From Actinomyces procaprae (lineage in GTDB: Bacteria; Actinomycetota; Actinomycetes; Actinomycetales; Actinomycetaceae): DNA of 64,000 bases. Positions 36,220-43,595 of the stretch are shown here, in pieces. The notes under the pieces were generated by a model. The model was not told the DNA's origin and made no database searches. It saw only the letters and a list, made by a program, of their open reading frames with translations. The DNA lies in the NCBI RefSeq assembly GCF_004798665.1, contig NZ_CP039292.1, positions 2,976,001-3,040,000 of the forward strand. The letters are read 5' to 3'. Each line of letters begins with the position of its first letter. The stretch's first letter is position 1. Both the position numbers and the translations under genes were made by a program.

Positions 36220-36891
36220 TCAGCGCTGGTTGGCGAAGGTGATCTCGGCCGGGTAGGCCCACTTCTGCAGCTCCGCGGTGGCGAAGGACTCGGGCTCGAC
36301 GCCGCCGCTGGCCGTGAGCGCGTGGTGGTAGAGCTCGGCCAGCTCCTCGATGTAGGCGGCCTTGAGGTAGGCCTCGTAGAGGTTGCGCGAATCGACGGCG
36401 ACGGCGCCGTGCTTCTCCAGCAGCACGCAGTCGGCCTCGCGCACCGCCTGACGCACGGAGGCGGCCAGCTCGGGGGTGCCGGGACGGCCGTAGGGGGCCA
36501 CCGGGATGCGCGCCCGGGTCAGCCCCAGGTTGGCGACCTCGTAGACGATCGCCGGGATCGGCTTGTTCAGCAGGGCGAAGGAGGTGGCGTAGGCGGAGTG
36601 CGTGTGCACGATTGCGAGCACCTCGGGACGCTCCTTGTAGATCTCCAGGTGCATGAGCACCTCGGACGTGGGCCGCAGGCCGGACTCGTTCTCGACGACG
36701 TGGGCGTCCAGATCCATGACGACGACGTCGCGCGGGGTCATCAGGTCGCGGTCCAGGCTGGTGGGTGAGGCGACCAGCAGGCCGCTTTCGGCGTCGCGGA
36801 TGGAGAAGTTGCCGGACTTGTGCTTGCACAATCCGTCGTGCTGGGCCCGCTTGGCGATCTCGCACAGTTCTTTCTTCATGGCTTCTAACAT
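36220..36891 (-). CDS. Class II (zinc) aldolase, FucA/AraD family
   Basis: This is a 223-aa member of the class II aldolase/adducin family. The zinc-site residues are visible: Glu77 in PTSEVLMH, His96 and His98 in VHTHSAYA, and His161 in LEKHGAV. Family members include L-fuculose-phosphate aldolase, L-ribulose-5-phosphate 4-epimerase and related enzymes, so the reaction is either retro-aldol cleavage of a ketose phosphate or epimerisation. The position between a PTS and DhaK/DhaL favours cleavage to a three-carbon unit plus an aldehyde. The start is the ATG at 36891; its binding site is weak. Confidence 0.85.
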   Translation of the reverse strand: MLEAMKKELCEIAKRAQHDGLCKHKSGNFSIRDAESGLLVASPTSLDRDLMTPRDVVVMDLDAHVVENESGLRPTSEVLMHLEIYKERPEVLAIVHTHSAYATSFALLNKPIPAIVYEVANLGLTRARIPVAPYGRPGTPELAASVRQAVREADCVLLEKHGAVAVDSRNLYEAYLKAAYIEELAELYHHALTASGGVEPESFATAELQKWAYPAEITFANQR

Positions 36892-36980
36892 CGTGATCTC
36901 GCTTTCTGGTGGATTCTCAGGTGATATGCGGACGGCGACGACGGCGGTCCCTGACGGTTGCGCCGTCGTCGCCGGGACCG

Positions 36981-38357
36981 TCAGGCGGTCACGGCCGCGC
37001 TCTGCTCCGCGGCGCGGGCCCGGTTGCGCTCGGCGATGAGGCTGCGCGAGTACAGGACGAAGCAGACCAGCCAGACCACGAAGATGAGCAGCGGGATGAA
37101 GTTCCCGTCCAGGAACTGCATGAGGTGGGACAGCGCGTAGGTGAAGATGGGCGCGTCGATGGAGGAGTTGGAGATCAGCTGCCCGGCGGACAGCTCCACG
37201 GCCCGGGTGGAGTTGGCCAGCTCGGTCATGAACGGCGCGAAGGCGGTGCCCACCCACAGGAACACGGGGGCGAAGATCGTGCACTGGATGAGCATCCGGA
37301 TGATGTTGCCCTGGCTGGCGAAGTAGGCGCCCACCGCGATGCAGATGTTGACGATGCCCGCGAAGGGGAGGATGTCGTTGCCGGGCAGGAAGAAGGCGTA
37401 GGCCAGCGTGACCGGGATGGTCCAGATGACGGCGATCCAGATCTCGTTGGCGCCGCCGAGGAAGGGCCAGTCGAGCCCGACGAACAGCTGCCGGTCGCTG
37501 AAGCGCTTGCGCATGTATTCGGAGATGGCATTCGAGATGGGCTCCAGTGCCTGCATGAAGTACTTGGAGATGACCGGGAACAGCGTCAGCGCCGTCGCCG
37601 CCTGAATGCCCAGCGTCAGGATGCCGGCCACGTCGAAGCGGGCCAGGACGCCGAACAGCACCCCGAGGATGAAGCCCAGGACGTGGTTCTCGGCGAAGAT
37701 GCCGAGCTTGTCGCGCAGGTCGGCGGCGTTGAAGGACCGGTTCAGGCCCGGGATCTTGCGCAGCAACCAGTCGATCGGATACATCGGCGCGGCCAGGAAC
37801 ACCATGCGGTGGGTGATGGTCACTCCGGGGATGCCGGTCATGGTCTCCACCCGGTGCTGATGGAAGTCCGCGGTCTTGAGCTCGAATACCACCTGGATCG
37901 CGGCGATGACGAAGGCCAGCCAGACCTGCCCGGTGATGTAGTAGACGGCGACGGCGGTGAAGATCTTGCCCCACACGTTCCACAGGTCCGCGTTGAAGGT
38001 CTCGGTCTGCTTGAGCAGGATCAGCACGATGTTGATGCCGATCACCAGCGGGAACATGAGGAAGGCGTAGGGCCAGGACCAGGAGATGGTGGACATGGTG
38101 GTCCACCCGCCGTCGGTGATGGGCAGGTCGACGCCGATGGTCTCGGACATGGCCTGGGCGGCCGGGGTGATGGCCTCGGTCATGTAGGTGATGAGCATGG
38201 TCATGCCGGAGAAGGCCACGCCCAGGGTGATGCCCGCGGAGATGGCGTCCTTGACCTTCATGCGGACGATCAGCCCGGCGATGATGATGATCAGGGGGAC
38301 GAAGATGGCGGCCCCGAGGGAGAGCAGGAAGTTGACGGAGTTCTGCAGGACCTGCAT
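36981..38357 (-). CDS. PTS EIIC permease, galactitol family
   Basis: This 458-aa integral membrane protein is the translocating subunit of a phosphoenolpyruvate-dependent phosphotransferase system of the GatC type. The N-terminus (NFLLSLGAAIFVPLIIIIAG), the loop FELKTADFHQHRVE and the motif LDWPFLGGANEIW fit this family. It follows the EIIB gene by one base. Substrates of characterised GatC-type systems include polyols such as galactitol and arabitol and some pentoses; the specificity here is open. Confidence 0.92.
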   Translation of the reverse strand: MQVLQNSVNFLLSLGAAIFVPLIIIIAGLIVRMKVKDAISAGITLGVAFSGMTMLITYMTEAITPAAQAMSETIGVDLPITDGGWTTMSTISWSWPYAFLMFPLVIGINIVLILLKQTETFNADLWNVWGKIFTAVAVYYITGQVWLAFVIAAIQVVFELKTADFHQHRVETMTGIPGVTITHRMVFLAAPMYPIDWLLRKIPGLNRSFNAADLRDKLGIFAENHVLGFILGVLFGVLARFDVAGILTLGIQAATALTLFPVISKYFMQALEPISNAISEYMRKRFSDRQLFVGLDWPFLGGANEIWIAVIWTIPVTLAYAFFLPGNDILPFAGIVNICIAVGAYFASQGNIIRMLIQCTIFAPVFLWVGTAFAPFMTELANSTRAVELSAGQLISNSSIDAPIFTYALSHLMQFLDGNFIPLLIFVVWLVCFVLYSRSLIAERNRARAAEQSAAVTA

Positions 38358-38358
38358 G

Positions 38359-38661
38359 TCATGCCCTCCCGGAGGCCCCGGATGCCTTGATGGCCTCGAT
38401 CAGCTTGGCCAGTTCCTGGTCCTGCCCCATGCCGGTCAGGAAGGCGATCCCGTTGATGACGGGGACGGAGCGGGGCTTGTTCTCCCGCACGATGGTGATG
38501 TAGGCGGCGGCGTCGGTCAGGTGGCGGTCGACGGACTTGAGGTCGACCGCCTGGACGTCGGCGTCCACGCGTGCCTCCTTCAGCAGACGGCTCACCTTGC
38601 TGGCCACGGTCTGGGAGGTGGCGACGCCGCTGCCGCAGGCGACGATTACCTTCGCGGTCAT
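38359..38661 (-). CDS. PTS EIIB component, galactitol type
   Basis: This is a 100-aa cytoplasmic phosphocarrier. The phosphorylated residue is Cys9 in IVACGSGVATS, the P-loop-like site of lactose/galactitol-type EIIB proteins. The ATG at 38661 has AAAGGAG upstream. It receives phosphate from the EIIA encoded just before it and passes it to the sugar bound by EIIC. Confidence 0.93.
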   Translation of the reverse strand: MTAKVIVACGSGVATSQTVASKVSRLLKEARVDADVQAVDLKSVDRHLTDAAAYITIVRENKPRSVPVINGIAFLTGMGQDQELAKLIEAIKASGASGRA

Positions 38662-38707
38662 GATGGGTTTCTCCTTTGAATGTGTGGGATGGGTGGGATG
38701 GCGTGGG

Positions 38708-39181
38708 TCATGCGGCCGCGAGGCCTGACATGTCGGAAAGAACGCGGTAGTACTCATCCGGGGTCCGCGCCCCGCTCAGCTGCTCCATGAAGGCCGGGTC
38801 CTGGAAGGCCTGCAGCAGGATCTGCAATACCTCCACGTGGCGGTCCTCCTGCACGAAGCCGAGCACGAAGATGAAGCGCACCGGGTGGATCACGTCGTCG
38901 TTGCCCATCTCCCGCCAGTCGATCGGCTTGGCCAGGCGCACCGGCGCGATGAAGGGGGTGATGATGTGCTCGGTGTCCGAGTGCGGAATGGCGACGGCCT
39001 CCGGGGCGGTGGGAAGCGCGGTCGGGTACTTGCGCTCGCGCTCCGCCAGGGCGTCACGGAAGGACTCCCGGATGTATCCGCCTTGCCGGAGTTCGGCCGA
39101 GATCCGGCCGAAGAACTCCTCCTGATCGCGCACCTCCCAGTCGAGGCGGACCAGATCGCGTTTGAGCAGATCCAGTTGCAT
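38708..39181 (-). CDS. PTS EIIA component, fructose/mannitol-galactitol type
   Basis: This is a 157-aa EIIA of the type 2 fold. The active-site His67 lies in AIPHSDTEH and the family motif VRFIFVLG follows. I start at the ATG at 39181 (AAGGAG upstream). It is the first gene of the operon EIIA-EIIB-EIIC-aldolase-DhaK-DhaL. It is not a DhaM-type (mannose-class) EIIA, so it is unlikely to phosphorylate DhaL. Confidence 0.92.
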   Translation of the reverse strand: MQLDLLKRDLVRLDWEVRDQEEFFGRISAELRQGGYIRESFRDALAERERKYPTALPTAPEAVAIPHSDTEHIITPFIAPVRLAKPIDWREMGNDDVIHPVRFIFVLGFVQEDRHVEVLQILLQAFQDPAFMEQLSGARTPDEYYRVLSDMSGLAAA

Positions 39182-39929
39182 GCCAACTCCTTGAGTCTCG
39201 TCGTCGAGTACCAGGGTCCGGACGCGTCCCGGACACCCCGCAAGGTAGCGCCACAACCCGCAATGGAACACCCCTTAAGTAAACATATGTTCACCATCAG
39301 CCAGGGCGCCGTCGCCTAACACCCGACAATTCCGCCGTTTTTCTCCCGCTTATCCAGGATTCATCCATCGCGGACCGTTCCACGTTATGTACATTCGTTC
39401 ACCATTCCCACGATCCTGGCGTCCGGACTCGCGAGGCCGACACTGACGGCCTGCCCGCACTTGACCGCCCGCTGCCGAGCATGCAGGAAGACCCCCGACG
39501 ACGCCGGCTACCCCTCGAATACGCCGGCCCGGAAGGCGTGGTCGACGGCTTGCCCGCGTGCTCGACGCAGAACCCGCGCGCTCAACACCAGACCACGCCG
39601 CATCGACAGACTCGGCGGCCACGCCGACCGGCCCGGACGAACAGCGGCCGCGCATCATCTACCGCTGTTTGTCCAATCGCGATACATTTGCGCCTGATGC
39701 AGGCCCAACCACGAGCAGCACCCCGGGACACCTCCCCGCCGCTCATGGTTGACGCGCGGTCGCCCGATGCACGCACCTATGTGCACTCGGCCGTCTTGCC
39801 CACCCGCCCCGGCAGCGTGGATGATGCGTCCAGCACCTGCGGCGGGTACACCCACCGGCCGGGCGCACACTGACCGCAGCGCCTACCGCTACAGACAACC
39901 AACAAAGCAACCAACAAAGGAGTTAGCCC
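39182..39929. promoter_or_regulatory. Divergent PTS/transketolase control region
   Basis: I see no convincing gene in these 748 bases. A near-perfect 16-bp palindrome, GTAAACATATGTTCAC, lies at 39279-39294, 98 bases before the EIIA start, and a related half (GTACATTCGTTCAC) is at 39389-39402; both continue as CAT. They are good operator candidates for the PTS operon and possibly for transketolase. The rest of the region toward transketolase shows nothing I can interpret. Confidence 0.55.
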
Positions 39930-42014
39930 ATGACCACCGAGCCCCTCGCGCTCGCCGACCTCGACCTCAAGGCCATCAGCGTCGCCAAGGCTCTCGCGGC
40001 CGACGCCGTGGAGGCGGCGGGCTCCGGTCACCCCGGTGCGGCGATCTCGCTGGCACCCGTGGCCCACCTGCTCTACCAGCACGAGCTGCGCCACGATCCG
40101 GCCGACCCGGGCTGGCTGGGCCGCGACCGCTTCGTCCTGTCCGCCGGCCACGCCTCCCTGCTGCAGTACTGCCAGCTGTTCCTGACCGGCTACGACATCC
40201 CGATCGAGGGCTTCACCCACTTCCGCTCGTCCTCCGGCCTGCCCGGCCACCCCGAATACGGCCACACCCCCGGCATCGAGACCACCACCGGCCCGCTCGG
40301 CGCCGGCTTCGCCAACGCCGTCGGCCTGGCCATGGCCGCCCGCCGCGAGCACGGCCTGTTCGAGCCCGACGCCGCCGACGGCGCCTCCCTGTTCGACCAC
40401 TTCGTCTACACGGTCATGGGCGACGGCTGCATGCAGGAGGGCGTCGCCTCCGAGGCCGCCTCCCTGGCCGGCACCCTGCAGCTGGGCAACCTGATCGCCA
40501 TCTACGACGACAACGACATCTCCATCGAGGGCGACACCGACATCTCCTTCACCGAAGACCCCTCCGCCCGTTTCGAGGCCTACGGCTGGCAGGTGCTCGA
40601 CGTCGACTGGAAGGCCGGCGGCACCTACCGCGAGGACCTGCAGGCCCTGCACGAGGCGCTGGTGGCCGCCCGCGCCGAGACCAAGCGGCCCACCATGATC
40701 CGCCTGCGCACGATCATCGCCTGGCCCTCCCCCACCAAGCAGGGGTCGGAGGCCTCCCACGGCGCCAAGCTCGGCACCGATGAGGTCGTCGGCCTGAAGG
40801 AGGCACTCGGCCTGGACCCGCATGCCTCCTTCCAACTGCCCGACGACGTCGTGGCCTTCACCCGCGCTCACGCCGCCGGGCGCGCCGCGGCCGCCCGCGC
40901 CGACTGGGACGCCCACTTCGCCGCCTGGCAGCAGGCCTCCCCCGAGCAGGCCGCGCTGCTGGAGCGTCTACAGGCCGGACGCCTGGACGAGGGCCTGGAC
41001 GCCGCGCTGCCGGTGTGGGAGGTCGGGGAGGCCCTGGCCACCCGCGCCGCCTCCGGCAAGACGCTGACGGCCCTGGCGCCGGTCGCCCCGGAGCTGTGGG
41101 GCGGGTCGGCCGACCTGGCCGGCTCGAACAACACCACCATGGCCGGTGAGCCCTCCTTCCTGCCCGCCGACCTGGCCCAGGCCGAGGGCGACGGCCCCTA
41201 CGGGCGCACCCTGCACTTCGGCATCCGCGAGCACGCCATGGGCGGCATCCTCAACGGCATCGCGCTGGACCGCCTGACCCGCCCGTACGGGGGCACCTTC
41301 ATGGTGTTCTCCGACTACATGCGACCGGCCGTGCGCCTGGCGGCGCTGATGGGCCTGGGGTCCATCTTCGTCTGGACGCACGACTCCATCGGTGTGGGCG
41401 AGGACGGCCCCACCCACCAGCCGATCGAGCACCTGGCCGCGCTGCGCGCCATCCCGGGGCTCGCCGTCGTCCGCCCCGCCGACGCCAACGAGACCGCCGC
41501 CGCCTGGGCGGAGATCCTGCGCCGCCCCGAGGGCCCCGCCGGCATCGTGCTGTCGCGGCAGGGTCTGACCGTGCATGCCGACGCCGCCACCGCCCGCGCC
41601 GGCGTCGGCCGTGGCGCCTACGTGCTGGCAGAGGCCACCGACGCCGCCGGCGCCGAGGTCGCCCCCGCGGCGATCCTGATCGCCACCGGCTCCGAGGTGG
41701 GCGTGGCCATGGACGCCCGCGAGGTGCTGCAGGCCGAGGGCACGCCCACCCGGGTGGTCTCCGCCCCCTGCCTGGAGTGGTTCGCCCAGCAGGACGACGC
41801 CTACCGCACCTCGGTGCTGCCCGAGGCGGGCGTGCGGGTGTCCATTGAGGCCGGCTCGGCCATGGGCTGGCGCGAGCTCGTCGGCGACGACGGCGTGATC
41901 GTCTCCCTGGACCACTTCGGCGCCTCCGCCCCCGGCACACAGCTGTTCGCGGAGTACGGCTTCACCGGCGAGGCGGTGGCGGCGCGGGTGCGCGACGCCT
42001 TGGCCAGCGCCTGA
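39930..42014 (+). CDS. tkt: Transketolase
   Basis: This is a 694-aa thiamine-diphosphate enzyme that moves two-carbon units between ketose and aldose phosphates. The motifs GSGHPGAAISLAPVAH, TTGPLGAGFANAVGLA and GDGCMQEGVASEA mark the pyrimidine and ThDP/Mg sites. The ATG at 39930 has AAAGGAG. It is divergent from the PTS/aldolase operon rather than next to transaldolase or other pentose-phosphate genes, so it may be an accessory copy that processes pentose phosphates from this pathway or from xylose. Confidence 0.93.
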   Translation: MTTEPLALADLDLKAISVAKALAADAVEAAGSGHPGAAISLAPVAHLLYQHELRHDPADPGWLGRDRFVLSAGHASLLQYCQLFLTGYDIPIEGFTHFRSSSGLPGHPEYGHTPGIETTTGPLGAGFANAVGLAMAARREHGLFEPDAADGASLFDHFVYTVMGDGCMQEGVASEAASLAGTLQLGNLIAIYDDNDISIEGDTDISFTEDPSARFEAYGWQVLDVDWKAGGTYREDLQALHEALVAARAETKRPTMIRLRTIIAWPSPTKQGSEASHGAKLGTDEVVGLKEALGLDPHASFQLPDDVVAFTRAHAAGRAAAARADWDAHFAAWQQASPEQAALLERLQAGRLDEGLDAALPVWEVGEALATRAASGKTLTALAPVAPELWGGSADLAGSNNTTMAGEPSFLPADLAQAEGDGPYGRTLHFGIREHAMGGILNGIALDRLTRPYGGTFMVFSDYMRPAVRLAALMGLGSIFVWTHDSIGVGEDGPTHQPIEHLAALRAIPGLAVVRPADANETAAAWAEILRRPEGPAGIVLSRQGLTVHADAATARAGVGRGAYVLAEATDAAGAEVAPAAILIATGSEVGVAMDAREVLQAEGTPTRVVSAPCLEWFAQQDDAYRTSVLPEAGVRVSIEAGSAMGWRELVGDDGVIVSLDHFGASAPGTQLFAEYGFTGEAVAARVRDALASA

Positions 42015-42220
42015 CGGACCACGCACTCACTTCACTGAGGCGCGGGCGGACCACCTTTGTCGGCGGTTCGCCCGCGCCTGACGAACGTCCGCCATGGCGT
42101 GGGTGAGCCACCTGCCTCAGCCGGTGCGCTCGCCCACGCCCGTTCGGCATGTCTACCCACCCGGTCTCGACGCTCCCGCTCAAGACGCACCGGGCCGCAT
42201 TCCACGACCCCCGGCGATAT

Positions 42221-42352
42221 TCCACGACCTTGGTGTATGTTGCACGACCCCGGGGTGGTCGTGGAAAGCACACCAAGGTCGTGCAGTGCGGCCCAAGGTC
42301 GTGCAGTGCGGCCCAAGGTCGTGCAGTGCGGCCCAAGGTCGTGCAGTGCGGC
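42221..42352. repeat. Palindrome followed by a 20-bp tandem repeat (4 units)
   Basis: A hairpin at 42221-42285 is centred on 42253: CCACGACCTTGGTGT on the left pairs with ACACCAAGGTCGTG on the right. Its right arm continues as the first of four identical 20-bp units, CCAAGGTCGTGCAGTGCGGC, at 42273, 42293, 42313 and 42333. The array appears to have grown from the palindrome arm. Confidence 0.85.
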
Positions 42353-42395
42353 CCCCGACCGCAGAACGCGCCGTGCACCGCCGGTGTGCCCGCAC

Positions 42396-42729
42396 CTAGG
42401 CCTGGTTGTGTAAGTCGCTTGTGCCGGTGGGGCGGAGCTGGCGATGTGGGTGGTGGCCTGGTAGCGGATGGCGAGTTCGTCGCAGCTGGTGGCTACCGGG
42501 CTCCAGCTTGAGTGGGCTGTGTGTACCCGTCGAAGGGGCGAGTGGGTCTTTGCGCCGCCCCGACGGACCGCCCACGCCCCGATGGACCGCTCACGCCCCG
42601 GTTGGACCGCTGTAACCAGCGGCTACGGCGGTCCAACCGGGGAACAGGGGTCCAACGGGGGAACAGCGGTCCAACTGACAGGCTCAACAGCCACACACCG
42701 CCACCCAACCACTTGCACAACAGACCTAG
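42396..42729. mobile_element. IS remnant (IS5-like) with about 21-bp terminal inverted repeats
   Basis: The left end at 42396-42417 (CTAGGCCTGGTTGTGTAAGT) and the inverted right end at 42709-42729 (CTAGGTCTGTTGTGCAAGT) match with three mismatches and one gap. Inside, the minus strand at about 42430-42480 reads CDELAIRYQATTHIAS, resembling the C-terminal end of IS5-type transposases; the rest of the transposase is gone. The right end coincides with the CTAG at the stop codon of the duplicated ATPase fragment. A hairpin (42596-42642) flanked by degenerate repeats of GGTCCAAC occupies the interior. Confidence 0.5.
42596..42642. repeat. 15-bp perfect inverted repeat with flanking degenerate copies
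   Basis: CCCCGGTTGGACCGC (42596-42610) pairs perfectly with GCGGTCCAACCGGGG (42628-42642). To the left, two copies of GGACCGC/GACCGC with CACGCCCC spacers, and to the right two copies of GGTCCAAC with GGGGAACAG spacers, repeat at about 19-20 bases. The result is a mirrored set of half-sites. Confidence 0.7.
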
Positions 42730-42942
42730 TAGCAGGCGAGCGGCCCCGATGGGCCGTCGATCACTTGGATGGGAGTGCCGAAGACGGCGGTGAGCACGTC
42801 GTCACGCATGATCTCCGTCGGCGGGCCGAAGCGGAACACGCCGCCGTCCCTGAGCGCGCAGATGCGGTCGGCGTAGCGGGCCGCGAAGTTGATGTCGTGC
42901 AGCACGATCAGCACGGTGCGGCCGAACTCCTTGGCAGCGCGC
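42726..42942 (-). pseudogene. Duplicated 3' fragment of the siderophore ABC ATPase gene
   Basis: The segment 42725-42942 matches 45917-46134 with about nine base differences and no gap over 218 bases. It encodes only the last 72 residues of the ATPase (from RAAKEFGRTVLIVLHDIN to SGPLACY and the TAG stop). Walker A, the signature motif and Walker B are missing, so it cannot work. The similarity ends abruptly within GCGCGC. It lies beside an IS remnant and marks a duplication that brackets the surface-protein locus. Confidence 0.9.
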
Positions 42943-43038
42943 CCGCCCACGCCTGACCGGAGCGCCTACCCGCCTGCACCTTCCTTGCGCGTTAGCCCCC
43001 CCGCATCCGCCGCCACCCCGACCTGCACACGTCGATTT

Positions 43039-43097
43039 ACGACCTTGGGGTACAAATCACGACCTCCCCGGGGTCGTGGAATGTACCCCAAGGTCGT
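43039..43097. repeat. 59-base near-perfect palindrome
   Basis: ACGACCTTGGGGTACA (43039) and TGTACCCCAAGGTCGT (ending 43097) are perfectly complementary; inner arms CACGACC and GGTCGTG pair around a CCCCGGGG centre. The ACGACCTTGG core is shared with the palindrome at 42221, so both belong to one element family. Confidence 0.8.
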
Positions 43098-43234
43098 GGA
43101 ATGTGCCGAGCGCTGCGGCCTGGTGGGCCCAGGGGCTCGGCGTGAGCACGTGCCGCACGCTCATTCGCGGCGCGCTTCTAGAGATTCGGCGTAGTTTCGC
43201 GAAAAACATATCATCCGATGAACAGTGCAGCCAG

Positions 43235-43271
43235 CTCCCATGTGCGGCGACCCCCGCGGCGCACATGGGAG
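43235..43271. repeat. 11-bp inverted repeat
   Basis: CTCCCATGTGC (43235-43245) pairs with GCACATGGGAG (43261-43271) across 15 GC-rich bases. It lies in the gene-free stretch 42943-43595, in which I find no coding sequence. Confidence 0.5.
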
Positions 43272-43499
43272 TCGGCTAGCCTCCGCCGGCCTGAAACCAA
43301 GAACATTGAAATACCGGGAAAAAGTCGTAGGTCGGTTGGATCGGCGGGGTGGTTGAGCGTGCGCCGTGTCCGGGATGACTCACCCGACCGGACCCTAACC
43401 ACCCCCGACTGGCACCAACACTCACCCATACACGCACACCCGAACCCACCACACCCCCAAACCAAAAGATCCCGTGATGTCGGACAACAGATAGAGAGG

Positions 43500-43556
43500 A
43501 GCCCCGGTCCTCCCATGCAGTCTCGCGTTTGCGCGACCGAGTGGAGGACCGGGGCT
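43500..43556 (-). terminator. Strong stem-loop downstream of the surface-protein gene
   Basis: AGCCCCGGTCCTCC (43500-43513) and GGAGGACCGGGGCT (43543-43556) form a perfect 14-bp stem, with a nested TCGCG/CGCGA hairpin in the loop. It begins 40 bases after the surface-protein stop, the right place for a terminator. The U-run is poor. Confidence 0.65.
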
Positions 43557-43595
43557 GATAGGTAGTCGCTCTAGCAGTGCGGCGACCGGGCGATG

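Noticed and set aside
39461..39873. Coding sequences between the PTS operon and transketolase
   Set aside because: Several overlapping open frames exist, but none has a binding site or recognisable motif; they look like chance frames in GC-rich DNA.
42273..42352. CRISPR or iteron-type replication origin
   Set aside because: Four identical 20-bp units adjoin a palindrome, but there is no replication initiator gene and no unique spacers.
42726..42950. Functional small ATPase-like gene
   Set aside because: It is a truncated duplicate lacking Walker A, Walker B and the signature motif.
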